A stretch of 9,341 bases of DNA from Acidobacteriaceae bacterium (GTDB lineage: Bacteria > Acidobacteriota > Terriglobia > Terriglobales > Acidobacteriaceae), in contig PMWR01000107.1 of assembly GCA_003166055.1 (NCBI GenBank), forward strand, positions 1 to 9,341, written 5' to 3'. Each line of letters opens with the position of its first letter. The first letter of the stretch is position 1. Below, one piece after another: positions 1 through 7,287 of the stretch. The position numbers were made by a program, and so were the translations under genes. The notes under the pieces were generated by a model that saw only the letters and a list, made by a program, of their open reading frames with translations, had not been told where the DNA came from and did not search any database.

Positions 1-70
1 GTCGATGAGTGCCCCGGCCTGTTAACCGGCCAAAGAGTGCCCATTTTGATGTGTCTGGAAAAGTGCGCTT
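1..70. mobile_element. Possible remnant end of an IS21-like insertion sequence
   Basis: Three related motifs recur at near-regular spacing: GAGTGCCCC at 7-15, GAGTGCCCA at 35-43 and AAGTGCGCT at 61-69, with starts 28 and 26 bases apart. Between the first two lies a near-palindrome at 16-31, GGCCTGTTAACCGGCC, with 7 of 8 symmetric pairs. Ends of IS21-family elements are known to carry several short repeats of this kind next to a TGT...ACA tip, and the window opens with GTCGAT, which would fit a tip starting one base outside. No istA/istB-like transposase frame follows, so if this is an IS end it is a solitary or eroded one. The family assignment rests on pattern memory only. Confidence 0.3.
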
Positions 71-556
71 TCAGATGCCGATCTTGCCATATCTTCGCCA
101 GGACGACGCTATGCTTGTGTAACTCGGAGTTTCACACGTCGTTCGCAACATCAGCACACAATGGATTCCAGCTATCCCCGAGGCCGTTGAGAACCCGACC
201 TGGCTACACACAGGTCTCAATGTTCCAGCACTCGCCATTCTGCACTTCAGTTACGACTGGAACTGCTCTGTCTGAAGATAAGAAAACCGGCTGAAAGATA
301 ATACATCTTCTCTCCCGCCCGCGCCACATCGAGCTATTTAGCAATTTCGCGTCTCATAAACATTGGCCGGTTATCTCCCTGTTCTCATCAACCGAAGATC
401 ATGCGGAGACAGCTCGGCGGACACTAACCGACTCGAAAGTCCCCTTGCATGCGCCTGCCCAGCCGCTTCATTCCTAATGACAGTCTCGCGAACCAAGGAC
501 CACCGGATCAGCCTCTCTGCATAACTGCTTAACTGCGCCCAGAAACAACCAATGCC
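1..556. other. Region without a recognisable gene
   Basis: No open frame here has a convincing ribosome-binding site together with a recognisable protein. The longest plus-strand frame (37-294) is Cys/Ser/Thr-rich with no known motif, and its ATG has no Shine-Dalgarno sequence. The first 70 bases hold the spaced motifs listed separately. A tandem 8-base repeat, TAACTGCT then TAACTGCG, lies at 522-537. No stem followed by a T-run was found on the minus strand below the phosphatase stop at 557, so I cannot place a terminator for that gene. The region may be decayed sequence between the phosphatase and whatever lies left of the window. Confidence 0.5.
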
Positions 557-1867
557 CTATCTTGACTGGACGGACCGTGGATCAATCGCCCCGTGGATGG
601 TTTTTTCAAAGTCCTGCCAATTGCAGGAGAAGTCCGCTTTGCTGCATCCCGGAATAAAGACGGGAGCCCGCTGAGGCGGATTGCTCAATGTCAACTCGGC
701 ACCGGTTCGCATCTGTTCGAGAGTCTGCACCGTAAAGTACGTCCGAATGCTGTACTCACCGCTTTTGCGATTCTTCCAGAGTTCGAAAACAAGGGCGCCT
801 CCTGGCGGAGTATCATCGCGACGTCCGTCGGCAATCCAATTCAGACCCAACGAGCCCGCGATACTCGTCAGGTTGGTGTCATGGCCAATCAGGAAGAGCA
901 TCCGGTCTGTGGACTTGCTTGATGCTCCGGAGACCTCTTTGTTCGATGTTGCTTGTTCCAAGCTCCGAAGGATGTCGGTAAGGAGATTGGACGCCTGAAC
1001 TTGTGCAATCGCCGGAGTGCGCAGGGTGTAGTCAGTGGCTGCCGTGTGCAGGTTAATCAGAGACCGGATATCTGCCCCCGTAACGCAACCCCAGCCAACA
1101 TTCTCGGTACTCATGCCTTGCGTGTACTCCAAAAGTAGATTCTCTGCGAGCGAAGACGCCGTGTTCAGAGGACCACGCAATTCCGCAAGATGCTCGCCCT
1201 TCCCGAGTGCAAGGCTCGCAGGGATATCGAATAGAGAAGTCCGTTTCTGCAGCGTAGCGGATGGGGCACCGCAAGTTGACAGAAGCTTATCCATCACACC
1301 AATCTGGTTGCGGTAAGCATCGGTGACGTTTCCGGGATTTTTCCCGATTCGTCCCGCGATGGCCGCCGTGGCTAATGCGGGATCCGCGTCTGCAAAGTCG
1401 GTTGGATTCGGATGAAAGAGCGGATCGTTGGTGCCCTCAGGCAGAGACTTGACTTGGACGTTACATCCAGGGAAAAGTCCTTCAGCAAGCGCCTTGCCAG
1501 TCTCGCGAGTGCGCTGATCCGAGTCGGCGTAGAAAGTTACGCTTGCAGCGTCTCCGCATCCCTCCGAAATGGCTAACCCTTCGCTCGCAAGTTGCATCCT
1601 GTCATAGGAACCAAAGAGTTCCATCAGGTGATAGCCGTGCGGGGTCAGATAGCCGGGAGGCACGTCCCACGCTGGCCAGGGTGCCACGGAATATGTATTG
1701 TATTGCGCCGGTTTTCCGGTTGGTGAGCGAACTCCGTGACGGCTGAAATAAACTACGAACTTCAGGTCGGCGTCCACGGTTGTTGAAGGAGCAGGGACGA
1801 TCTGCGCAGTTGCCACAGAGCCGGCAAAAGCAATAAGACACGCAAACAACAGGAAAGATCTTTTCAT
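557..1867 (-). CDS. Histidine acid phosphatase, AppA/phytase type, exported
   Basis: This predicted secreted phosphomonoesterase has 436 residues, close to E. coli AppA (432). It would release phosphate from sugar phosphates or phytate by a phosphohistidine mechanism. Residues 1-21 form a Sec signal peptide: Lys-Arg, a hydrophobic core, and likely cleavage after ATA before Gln22. The catalytic motif RHGVRSP is at 43-49 with His44 as nucleophile, and the proton-donor motif HDTN is at about 329-332. HDTN is the AppA form; glucose-1-phosphatase Agp has HDSN. Further AppA-like blocks include YLTPHG, DQRTRETG, NDPLFHP, DTPPGGALVFE and a Cys-containing C-terminus. I chose the ATG at 1867 because GAGGA (1873-1877) lies 5 bases upstream and the signal peptide starts there; the in-frame ATG at 1915 has no such site and would put 16 polar residues ahead of the signal. 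The upstream gene on the same strand is the TonB receptor, separated by a terminator. The family is secure; phytate as substrate is inferred. Confidence 0.93.
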   Translation of the reverse strand: MKRSFLLFACLIAFAGSVATAQIVPAPSTTVDADLKFVVYFSRHGVRSPTGKPAQYNTYSVAPWPAWDVPPGYLTPHGYHLMELFGSYDRMQLASEGLAISEGCGDAASVTFYADSDQRTRETGKALAEGLFPGCNVQVKSLPEGTNDPLFHPNPTDFADADPALATAAIAGRIGKNPGNVTDAYRNQIGVMDKLLSTCGAPSATLQKRTSLFDIPASLALGKGEHLAELRGPLNTASSLAENLLLEYTQGMSTENVGWGCVTGADIRSLINLHTAATDYTLRTPAIAQVQASNLLTDILRSLEQATSNKEVSGASSKSTDRMLFLIGHDTNLTSIAGSLGLNWIADGRRDDTPPGGALVFELWKNRKSGEYSIRTYFTVQTLEQMRTGAELTLSNPPQRAPVFIPGCSKADFSCNWQDFEKTIHGAIDPRSVQSR

Positions 1868-1900
1868 ACAGGTCCTCGCAATTAACCAGCCATCGTTGCC

Positions 1901-1926
1901 CGATACAACATGCACAATGAGTATCG
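1901..1926. promoter_or_regulatory. Inverted repeat in the phosphatase leader, possible operator
   Basis: CGATAC at 1901-1906 is matched by GTATCG at 1921-1926, a perfect 6-base inverted repeat with a 14-base spacer. It sits 34-59 bases upstream of the phosphatase ATG, where a regulator could act. I found no clear -35/-10 pair on the minus strand between 1868 and 1980, so the promoter itself is not located. Six-base arms can occur by chance. Confidence 0.25.
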
Positions 1927-1979
1927 CTGAATGCGGACAACGAGCAGGCCATGCGTCGAGAGTGCGAAACGTAATTATG

Positions 1980-2017
1980 AAAAACGGGGTATACGCAACC
2001 GATGAAGCGCATACCCC
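1980..2017 (-). terminator. Rho-independent terminator after the TonB receptor
   Basis: Read on the minus strand, an 11-base stem (arms 2017-2007 and 1996-1986, loop of 10) is followed by one G and then UUUUU (1984-1980). All 11 pairs form in the minus-strand RNA, one as a G-U wobble; the plus-strand transcript would have an A-C mismatch there, which fixes the orientation. It begins 32 bases after the receptor stop. It should end most receptor transcripts before the phosphatase gene, so that gene needs its own promoter or read-through. Confidence 0.85.
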
Positions 2018-2048
2018 AGTTGAGGATCAGAAGTCCTTCAGGCGGCAG

Positions 2049-5000
2049 TTACCGCTCGCCAGCGAAGGTGTAACGGAGCCCACCGGTGTAGGTAGGCTTG
2101 TAGTATTCGCGCTGGTTCAGGAATTGAGTGCTGCCCTGGTAGTAGCCGAAGACTTCATTGTTGAGGTTGAGGCCGACCACCTTGGCGCTCAGGCCGCGCC
2201 AGATGCGATAGCTTGCCTGTGCATCCACCTGATAGTGAGGCAGCGTCCAGGTGTCGCCGGAGGGGCCGGTCGGACCAAGGCCGCTGACGTCAGCTCCTGT
2301 GACCAAGGTCGGCGAGGTGTAGCCGTACTGGAAAACGCTCGGGCCGTCGAAGGCGAGGCCGACGCGGGCGGAGAGGCGCTTGTTGTCATAGGAGGGGCTA
2401 ATCCTCCAGGTGTTGGTGGGCTGGTCGATGATACGGGGGTGATCGAGGCGCAGCGGAAGGCCCTTCTCTTGCGAGTTGCTGTAGCCGTAGTTGGCGTTGA
2501 TGCCGAGCCCGCTCAGCACTCCCGGCAAGAAGCTCAAGTGCTGCTGGTAGCTGGCCTCAAAACCGTAGAGGTAAGCGTTCTGGCCGTTGACGGTGATGGA
2601 GATTGCATCCCCCGGATAGTTCGCGATGACCTGCAGTTCCGCAGGCGGAATGGAGCCCGCTGGAAGGTTGGCGACGTTGATCGCGCCGGAAATGGAAGTT
2701 GGGACCTGGGGCGCCGTCAACTGCTTGAACCAGAAGCCCGCCTGAATCAGGCCCAGTGGATGCAGCGATGTCTCGTAGAGCAGGTCGTAGTTGTTGGCGT
2801 GCTCGGGACGGAGACCAGGGTTGCCGACCGAGACCGAGATAGGGCTCGCCGTTGAGTCTTCTGTAACATAAGGAACCAACAGATAGGGGGTGGGACGAGC
2901 TACGCCGCGCGCATAGACAGCGCGCAGTGCGGAGTTCTGGTTGAGAGCGTAACGCAACTGCACGTCGGGCAGAACGTCCAGATAGGATGGATTGTTCTTG
3001 ACTGCGTTAACCACCCATTGCTCTCCGCTGCCTGTATACGCCGTCAAGCCGCACTTCTGTGCGCCAGCCAGATTTTTGTAGTAGCAGAGAGTATGGCCGA
3101 GAGTGTCCATCTGAGTGTTTTCAAAGCGGAGGCCGGCCTGCGCATGGAGCTTTCCGAAGTCGATGGTGTTCATCATGTAACCGGCGGTAACCTGTTCGAC
3201 GAAGTCGAAGAGATTGGGAGCGGTATCACCCGCGGTCTTGACCGCGTCCACGGATCCAGCGAGGTTGGCCAGTGTGAAGTCGACGACTTTGTTGAAGTCC
3301 GAAACGGGGCCGAAGTTGCCGCCGAAAAAGTTTCCGCCAAAGTAGTCTGTGTTGTGGAATCCGCTCTGCAATTTGTCCATCGTGTACGCGGCTGTGCCGG
3401 GGCCGGTGACCGCCCAGCCGTCATAGACGGTCTCGGTGGCATCCTGCGCCTTGTGGCCGTTGGTGAACTTGAAGCCCATCTCGAATGTTCCAAAGTGCGA
3501 ACCGGCGTGGTAATTGCGGGCATAGGAAGAGGCCGCGGTCAGGTTGAGCTGCGAGTCCTTGCCGGTGGAGGTGGTGAGATCCTGGAAGACCCAGTTAGAC
3601 GCCGTCAGAAGCGGCGAGCTGGCCGAGGTGTCGCAAGTTCCGAAGTGTGGATGATAAAGATCTGCCGCTCCGGTCAGGCTGTAGTCACAGGTATTGCCCA
3701 GAGATGCGCCATTCCACGCGAAATCGGCCTTGGGGTTGCCTGCGGAGTCAACCTCATAAGAGTAGGAGGCGGAGGTAGTGGCTGTGAACCAGGACTTGGC
3801 GCCGACGTGACGCCCGCCCAGGATGAGGGTCCCCACGGAGGCGTTGGGACGTTTGCTTGAGGTGTAAAAGGCGGGAGCCTTGGCGGCCTTGCTGCTGTAG
3901 ACACCAGGGGCCGAGAGTACCTGCGAAACGGGCTTGTAGTACCACTTGTCGCCCCAGTCCTTCAGGTCGGAGTAGATGCCATGGGCGAAAAAGCTGGTGC
4001 TGTCGTTCAGCTTGAAATCCGCCGCGCCGGACATTCCATAGCGATACCGATAGTAACGATAGTCGCGGATGGTGTTGCTGTCATAGAAAGGCGCTGCCAA
4101 GGTCGAGTAAGGATCGAGCGCGGGCTGGAAGTTGTCGATGCCACGGCCATTGTAGTCATAGGCGCCATTGAGGAGGATTCCGAACCGCTTGGTTGCACCG
4201 AAGCGCTTTCCTACTGTTACGCCCTCGGCGTTCGAAGCGCGGCCATTCAGAATATTGGTGTAGCCGCCGTCCATAAATGCATCAATGGTTGGCCGCTCGC
4301 CGGCGGTCTTGGTGCGGATATTCACCGATCCGGCGATACCATCGGCATCGATGTTGGCGGAGAGGGTCTTGTTGAGTTCGATCGCATCGACCATCGATGA
4401 GGGGATGACGTCTAAGCGAACCTCGCGAACAGTGGGCTCGGGTGCGGGAATAGTGATTCCATCCACCGTGACGTTGGTCAGGCGGGGCTCAGTGCCGCGC
4501 ACCTGAATGTAGACGCCCTCGCCCTCAATACGGTAGAGCGAGACCGACGGAAGACGTCCAATGGCATCTGCAACGTTTGCGTTGGGCAGGCTGACGATGA
4601 CCTCCGCGGGAAGAACCTGGAGAATGTTGTCCGCGGTCCGGGTCTGGTTGATTGAATCCGCCTCGCCGTGCAAGCGCTCGGCGGTAACAATAACTTCATC
4701 GTTCGCGGATGCCACGTTGAGCTTGATTTGCGTGTTCTTCATTTCACCGGCGGCAATGTCCACCTTGGTTTCAGAGGGCATGAAGCCGACATAGGAAACG
4801 GCTAAAGTGTACGATCCAGCCGGAACGGCGGGAATCTCATACTCTCCCTGGCTGTCGGTGGCGACAATGACACCAAGGGGAAGCAGTTTGACCTGCGCGC
4901 CTTTGAGTACGGCTCCCGAGTTGTCCACTACCGAGCCTGAAATGACGCCTGTAAGGGTTTGCTGCGCATAGATATGCGAAACGAAGAATGAGAGCACCAG

Positions 5001-5054
5001 GACCGATAACAAACCGAAGGAGCGCAAGCTCCAACTTCTATTGAGTACAGACAT
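2049..5054 (-). CDS. TonB-dependent outer-membrane receptor with N-terminal carboxypeptidase-regulatory-like domain
   Basis: This 1001-residue outer-membrane transporter is powered by TonB-ExbB-ExbD. Residues 1-30 are a signal peptide ending IYA before Gln31. Residues about 34-114 form a carboxypeptidase-regulatory-like beta-sandwich (GSVVDNSGAVLKGAQV, then PAGSYTLAVSYVGF). A TonB-box-like stretch, DEVIVTAE, lies near 119-126. The plug follows at about 138-250 with VRGTEPRLTNVTVDG and DGIAGSVNIRTKT, a pattern typical of the Caulobacter/Xanthomonas-type receptor group. The rest is the beta-barrel, closing with GGLRYTF and four extra residues. There is no STN signalling domain, so control by a sigma/anti-sigma pair is not indicated. 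GAGG (5059-5062) lies 4 bases before the ATG. The gene sits upstream of the phosphatase and divergent from a two-component system, which suggests uptake of an organic phosphate or a product of its hydrolysis. The substrate cannot be read from the sequence; iron complexes or carbohydrates remain possible. Confidence 0.93.
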   Translation of the reverse strand: MSVLNRSWSLRSFGLLSVLVLSFFVSHIYAQQTLTGVISGSVVDNSGAVLKGAQVKLLPLGVIVATDSQGEYEIPAVPAGSYTLAVSYVGFMPSETKVDIAAGEMKNTQIKLNVASANDEVIVTAERLHGEADSINQTRTADNILQVLPAEVIVSLPNANVADAIGRLPSVSLYRIEGEGVYIQVRGTEPRLTNVTVDGITIPAPEPTVREVRLDVIPSSMVDAIELNKTLSANIDADGIAGSVNIRTKTAGERPTIDAFMDGGYTNILNGRASNAEGVTVGKRFGATKRFGILLNGAYDYNGRGIDNFQPALDPYSTLAAPFYDSNTIRDYRYYRYRYGMSGAADFKLNDSTSFFAHGIYSDLKDWGDKWYYKPVSQVLSAPGVYSSKAAKAPAFYTSSKRPNASVGTLILGGRHVGAKSWFTATTSASYSYEVDSAGNPKADFAWNGASLGNTCDYSLTGAADLYHPHFGTCDTSASSPLLTASNWVFQDLTTSTGKDSQLNLTAASSYARNYHAGSHFGTFEMGFKFTNGHKAQDATETVYDGWAVTGPGTAAYTMDKLQSGFHNTDYFGGNFFGGNFGPVSDFNKVVDFTLANLAGSVDAVKTAGDTAPNLFDFVEQVTAGYMMNTIDFGKLHAQAGLRFENTQMDTLGHTLCYYKNLAGAQKCGLTAYTGSGEQWVVNAVKNNPSYLDVLPDVQLRYALNQNSALRAVYARGVARPTPYLLVPYVTEDSTASPISVSVGNPGLRPEHANNYDLLYETSLHPLGLIQAGFWFKQLTAPQVPTSISGAINVANLPAGSIPPAELQVIANYPGDAISITVNGQNAYLYGFEASYQQHLSFLPGVLSGLGINANYGYSNSQEKGLPLRLDHPRIIDQPTNTWRISPSYDNKRLSARVGLAFDGPSVFQYGYTSPTLVTGADVSGLGPTGPSGDTWTLPHYQVDAQASYRIWRGLSAKVVGLNLNNEVFGYYQGSTQFLNQREYYKPTYTGGLRYTFAGER

Positions 5055-5206
5055 AAGGCCTCTTTCCTGAACTTGATTCCCGCACGCTCGGGGGAACTTT
5101 TCGATCTGGCGGGAGTATGGCAGGCGATTCTAAACCGAATCTGATGAAGCCGCCGGAAAGCGTCATTTTCACCGAACATTCATCTTCCGCATTTAGGATT
5201 CAGATC
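5055..5206. promoter_or_regulatory. Divergent promoter region between receptor and response regulator
   Basis: These 152 bases must hold the promoters for the leftward receptor and the rightward two-component operon. No strong -35/-10 pair is evident on either strand. The pentamer GATTC or its complement recurs at 5075-5079, 5126-5130, 5137-5141 (inverted) and 5197-5201. A short hairpin, CCCG-N6-CGGG, lies in the receptor leader at about 5080-5093. The back-to-back arrangement is the usual place for a regulator to control both itself and its target. Confidence 0.5.
5126..5142. promoter_or_regulatory. Candidate response-regulator binding site
   Basis: GATTCT (5126-5131) and GAATCT (5137-5142) form a direct repeat with an 11-base period, the spacing used by many OmpR/PhoB-family regulators. 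The same bases also read as an inverted repeat, GATTC-N6-GAATC. The site lies 72 bases upstream of the receptor ATG and 65 upstream of the regulator ATG. This is an inference from spacing; no known consensus is matched. Confidence 0.3.
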
Positions 5207-5884
5207 ATGCGAATTCTGATCGTCGAGGACAAGCGAAGCCTCGCTGGTCATATTGGCCGCGCGCTTGAGAGCGAGGGACATACGGTAACGCTCGCATTCG
5301 ATGGAGAGGACGCGTTAAAGCTGGGGAGAACAAATAATTTCGATCTGATGCTCCTCGACGTGATGCTTCCGCGCATGGATGGCTTCACCGTGATTCGCAA
5401 ATTGCGGGACGACCGGCTTACCGCGCAGACCATTATTGTTTCCTCGCGTGACTCGATGGAGGACATCGTCCATGGTCTCGATGCGGGGGCGGACGATTAT
5501 CTAACCAAACCATTCGCGCTGGATGTATTGCTTGCTAAGGTTAGGGCGGCCGCACGCCGGGCCCCAATCCCTATTCCTCACGAACTGGTATTCGAGGATC
5601 TGATTCTCCGGCCACATCTGTTTGAGCTGCAACGTGGAGAACGCATCGTATCGCTAACACGAACGGAGTGTGCGCTGCTCGAGACCCTGATGCGCCGTGC
5701 CCCTGCAGTGGTTCCACATGCAGTGCTTATTGAAGGAGGCTGGAGCACGGACGCCGATGTGGGCTATGACAGCCTGTACGTTTTCATTCGGGCACTTAGG
5801 GCGAAGATTACGCAACCGGGGGAGATTGAGTTGCTGTACACCATTCGTGGAGTCGGCTATTCTCTGCGGTGCGATACATGCTGA
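5207..5884 (+). CDS. OmpR/PhoB-family response regulator
   Basis: This 225-residue cytoplasmic transcription factor is activated by phosphorylation. The receiver domain (about 1-118) has the acidic pair Glu7-Asp8, phospho-acceptor Asp51 in LLDVMLP, switch residue Ser79 in VSSRD, Tyr98, and Lys101 in KPF. The winged-helix domain (about 128-222) shows LTRTECALLETLM, the recognition-helix region DSLYVFIRALRAKI and the wing ending TIRGVGYSL. I chose the ATG at 5207 because AGGA (5195-5198) lies 8 bases upstream and the protein then begins MRILIVED, the family norm; the longer frame from 5117 adds 30 unrelated residues. The sequence style resembles the CusR/QseB branch. The last bases overlap the start of the kinase gene, so the pair is one operon. 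The divergent receptor gene is the likeliest target, by position only. Confidence 0.95.
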   Translation: MRILIVEDKRSLAGHIGRALESEGHTVTLAFDGEDALKLGRTNNFDLMLLDVMLPRMDGFTVIRKLRDDRLTAQTIIVSSRDSMEDIVHGLDAGADDYLTKPFALDVLLAKVRAAARRAPIPIPHELVFEDLILRPHLFELQRGERIVSLTRTECALLETLMRRAPAVVPHAVLIEGGWSTDADVGYDSLYVFIRALRAKITQPGEIELLYTIRGVGYSLRCDTC

Positions 5885-7287
5885 AAGGGCCTTTTTCGAT
5901 CTCGCTCCGCCTGACTATTTGGTTTGGCGGCATCTTTTTCCTGGGTTGGCTCCTTTTCGGCACCGCGATGTGGATCAACCTCAAGAGCACATTGAAGAAC
6001 GAACGCTATCAGACGCTCTCTCGCCGCGTTGATCGATTGCAACAGTTGTTGACCAAGACAAAGGACGAAAAGGAAGCGGATCGCAACGAAGACTTTGCAG
6101 ACTTTGCTCGCGCAACAGGAAATGGCCTTGCGGAGGTTTTTCGTGCCGATGGACAACTCGCCTTTCCGTCGCCCTCTGTTGCAGCATCGGCTTTTAAATG
6201 GCCGACAATCAGGAGTGGCGATTCCGAGCGGTTCCTGCATATCGACTCTGGCGACCAGCCCTACTGGGTGCTCGTACGTCCCTACTCGCTCGGAGGGCGG
6301 GCTCTGTTCCTTCTTGCAGCAGCTCCTGAAGCAGGAAACCTCGTTGTGCTGCAACGTTTCTGGGAAGGCCTGCTTGCCTCGGCCCCAATTCTCCTGATGA
6401 TTTCATCTGCCGGCGGTTACTGGGTAAGCCGCAGGGCCCTGAAGCCGGTGGACAGGATCACGGCTACAGCGCGGTCGATAAGCATACGAAATCTATCTGA
6501 AAGACTGCCTGTGGCAAGTACTGGGGATGAACTGCAGCGTTTGGCGGAGACCTGCAATGCCATGCTGCAGCGATTGGAATCAGCGGTAAGTCAAATCAAG
6601 CAGTTCACTGCTGACGCGTCCCACGAATTGCGCGGCCCTTTGTCGTTTACGCGTACGGTTGCGGAGGTAGCGCTAAGAAATCCTCATGCCGATCCAGATA
6701 GCCGCAGAGCTTTTGAGGATATTGTGGACGAGTCCTCGAAGGCCTCAGAGCTGCTGGAAGGAATGCTCACGCTGGCTCGCGCCGATGCCAATTCCTTCGA
6801 CGCGGCCTTGGAAAGAGTGGACTTGGTTGCGGTTATTGAGGAGGCTTGTGGGATGGCGCGCCCGATCGCCGATGAACGAAATCTTACGCTGACAGTTTCC
6901 GCTGGTTCCGGTTCTTCCATCAACGTGCTTGGGGATTTTTCAAGCCTTCGAAGGCTCGTCTGGATCATGCTCGATAACGCGTTGAAATACACGCCGGAGC
7001 CGGGCACGGTGGACGTGAAGATCAGTGTGGCTTCGGAACGGGCAACCTTACAGGTGAGCGATAGCGGCATAGGAATCTCACAAACTGATCTGCCGCACAT
7101 TTTCGACCGCTTTTATCGAACAGATCCTTCGCGTAGTCAGGTGGAAGGAAGCGGATTGGGCTTGGCAATCGCAAAATGGATCGCAGAGATGCATCACGCA
7201 GAACTCTCCGTTGCCAGTACAGAACACAAGGGGACAACTTTTCAGGTTGTATTTCCAATCAGTGAAGGTGTTCAAGCGTCTTCTTAA
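5878..7287 (+). CDS. HAMP/HisKA membrane sensor histidine kinase
   Basis: This 469-residue inner-membrane kinase is the likely partner of the preceding regulator. From the ATG at 5878: a first membrane segment at about 12-34, a periplasmic sensor loop at about 35-160 without a recognised fold, a second membrane segment at about 165-183, and HAMP at about 186-240. HisKA has ASHELRGPL at 247-255 with phospho-acceptor His249. The ATPase domain shows the N-box with Asn367 in MLDNALKYTP, the G1 box DSGIGIS, the F-box IFDRFYR and the G2 box GSGLGLAIAKWI. The start overlaps the regulator stop as ATGCTGA (5878-5884), so translation is probably coupled; a GTG at 5869 would add three residues, and neither has a clear ribosome-binding site. 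The residue four after His249 is Gly253 instead of the usual Thr or Asn, a position tied to phosphatase activity in HisKA kinases. The ligand is unknown. Confidence 0.95.
   Translation: MLKGPFSISLRLTIWFGGIFFLGWLLFGTAMWINLKSTLKNERYQTLSRRVDRLQQLLTKTKDEKEADRNEDFADFARATGNGLAEVFRADGQLAFPSPSVAASAFKWPTIRSGDSERFLHIDSGDQPYWVLVRPYSLGGRALFLLAAAPEAGNLVVLQRFWEGLLASAPILLMISSAGGYWVSRRALKPVDRITATARSISIRNLSERLPVASTGDELQRLAETCNAMLQRLESAVSQIKQFTADASHELRGPLSFTRTVAEVALRNPHADPDSRRAFEDIVDESSKASELLEGMLTLARADANSFDAALERVDLVAVIEEACGMARPIADERNLTLTVSAGSGSSINVLGDFSSLRRLVWIMLDNALKYTPEPGTVDVKISVASERATLQVSDSGIGISQTDLPHIFDRFYRTDPSRSQVEGSGLGLAIAKWIAEMHHAELSVASTEHKGTTFQVVFPISEGVQASS

Noticed and set aside
37..294. 85-codon plus-strand frame near the left edge
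   Set aside because: It has no Shine-Dalgarno sequence and no recognisable domain, and its composition looks like random translation; it overlaps the possible IS-end repeats.
1868..1915. Upstream ATG for the phosphatase adding 16 residues
   Set aside because: There is no ribosome-binding site, and it would place polar residues ahead of a normal signal peptide; the ATG at 1867 has GAGGA at 5 bases.
1896..2855. 319-codon open frame on plus, with further long plus frames at 3018-3860 and 3981-4400
   Set aside because: All lie antisense to the TonB receptor, whose domains are clear. Their translations are repetitive Val/Gly/Ala-rich text typical of a reversed GC-rich gene, without motifs or ribosome-binding sites.
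5117..5206. Longer start for the response regulator
   Set aside because: The added 30 residues have no match to receiver domains, while the ATG at 5207 gives the standard MRILIVED beginning and has AGGA 8 bases upstream.
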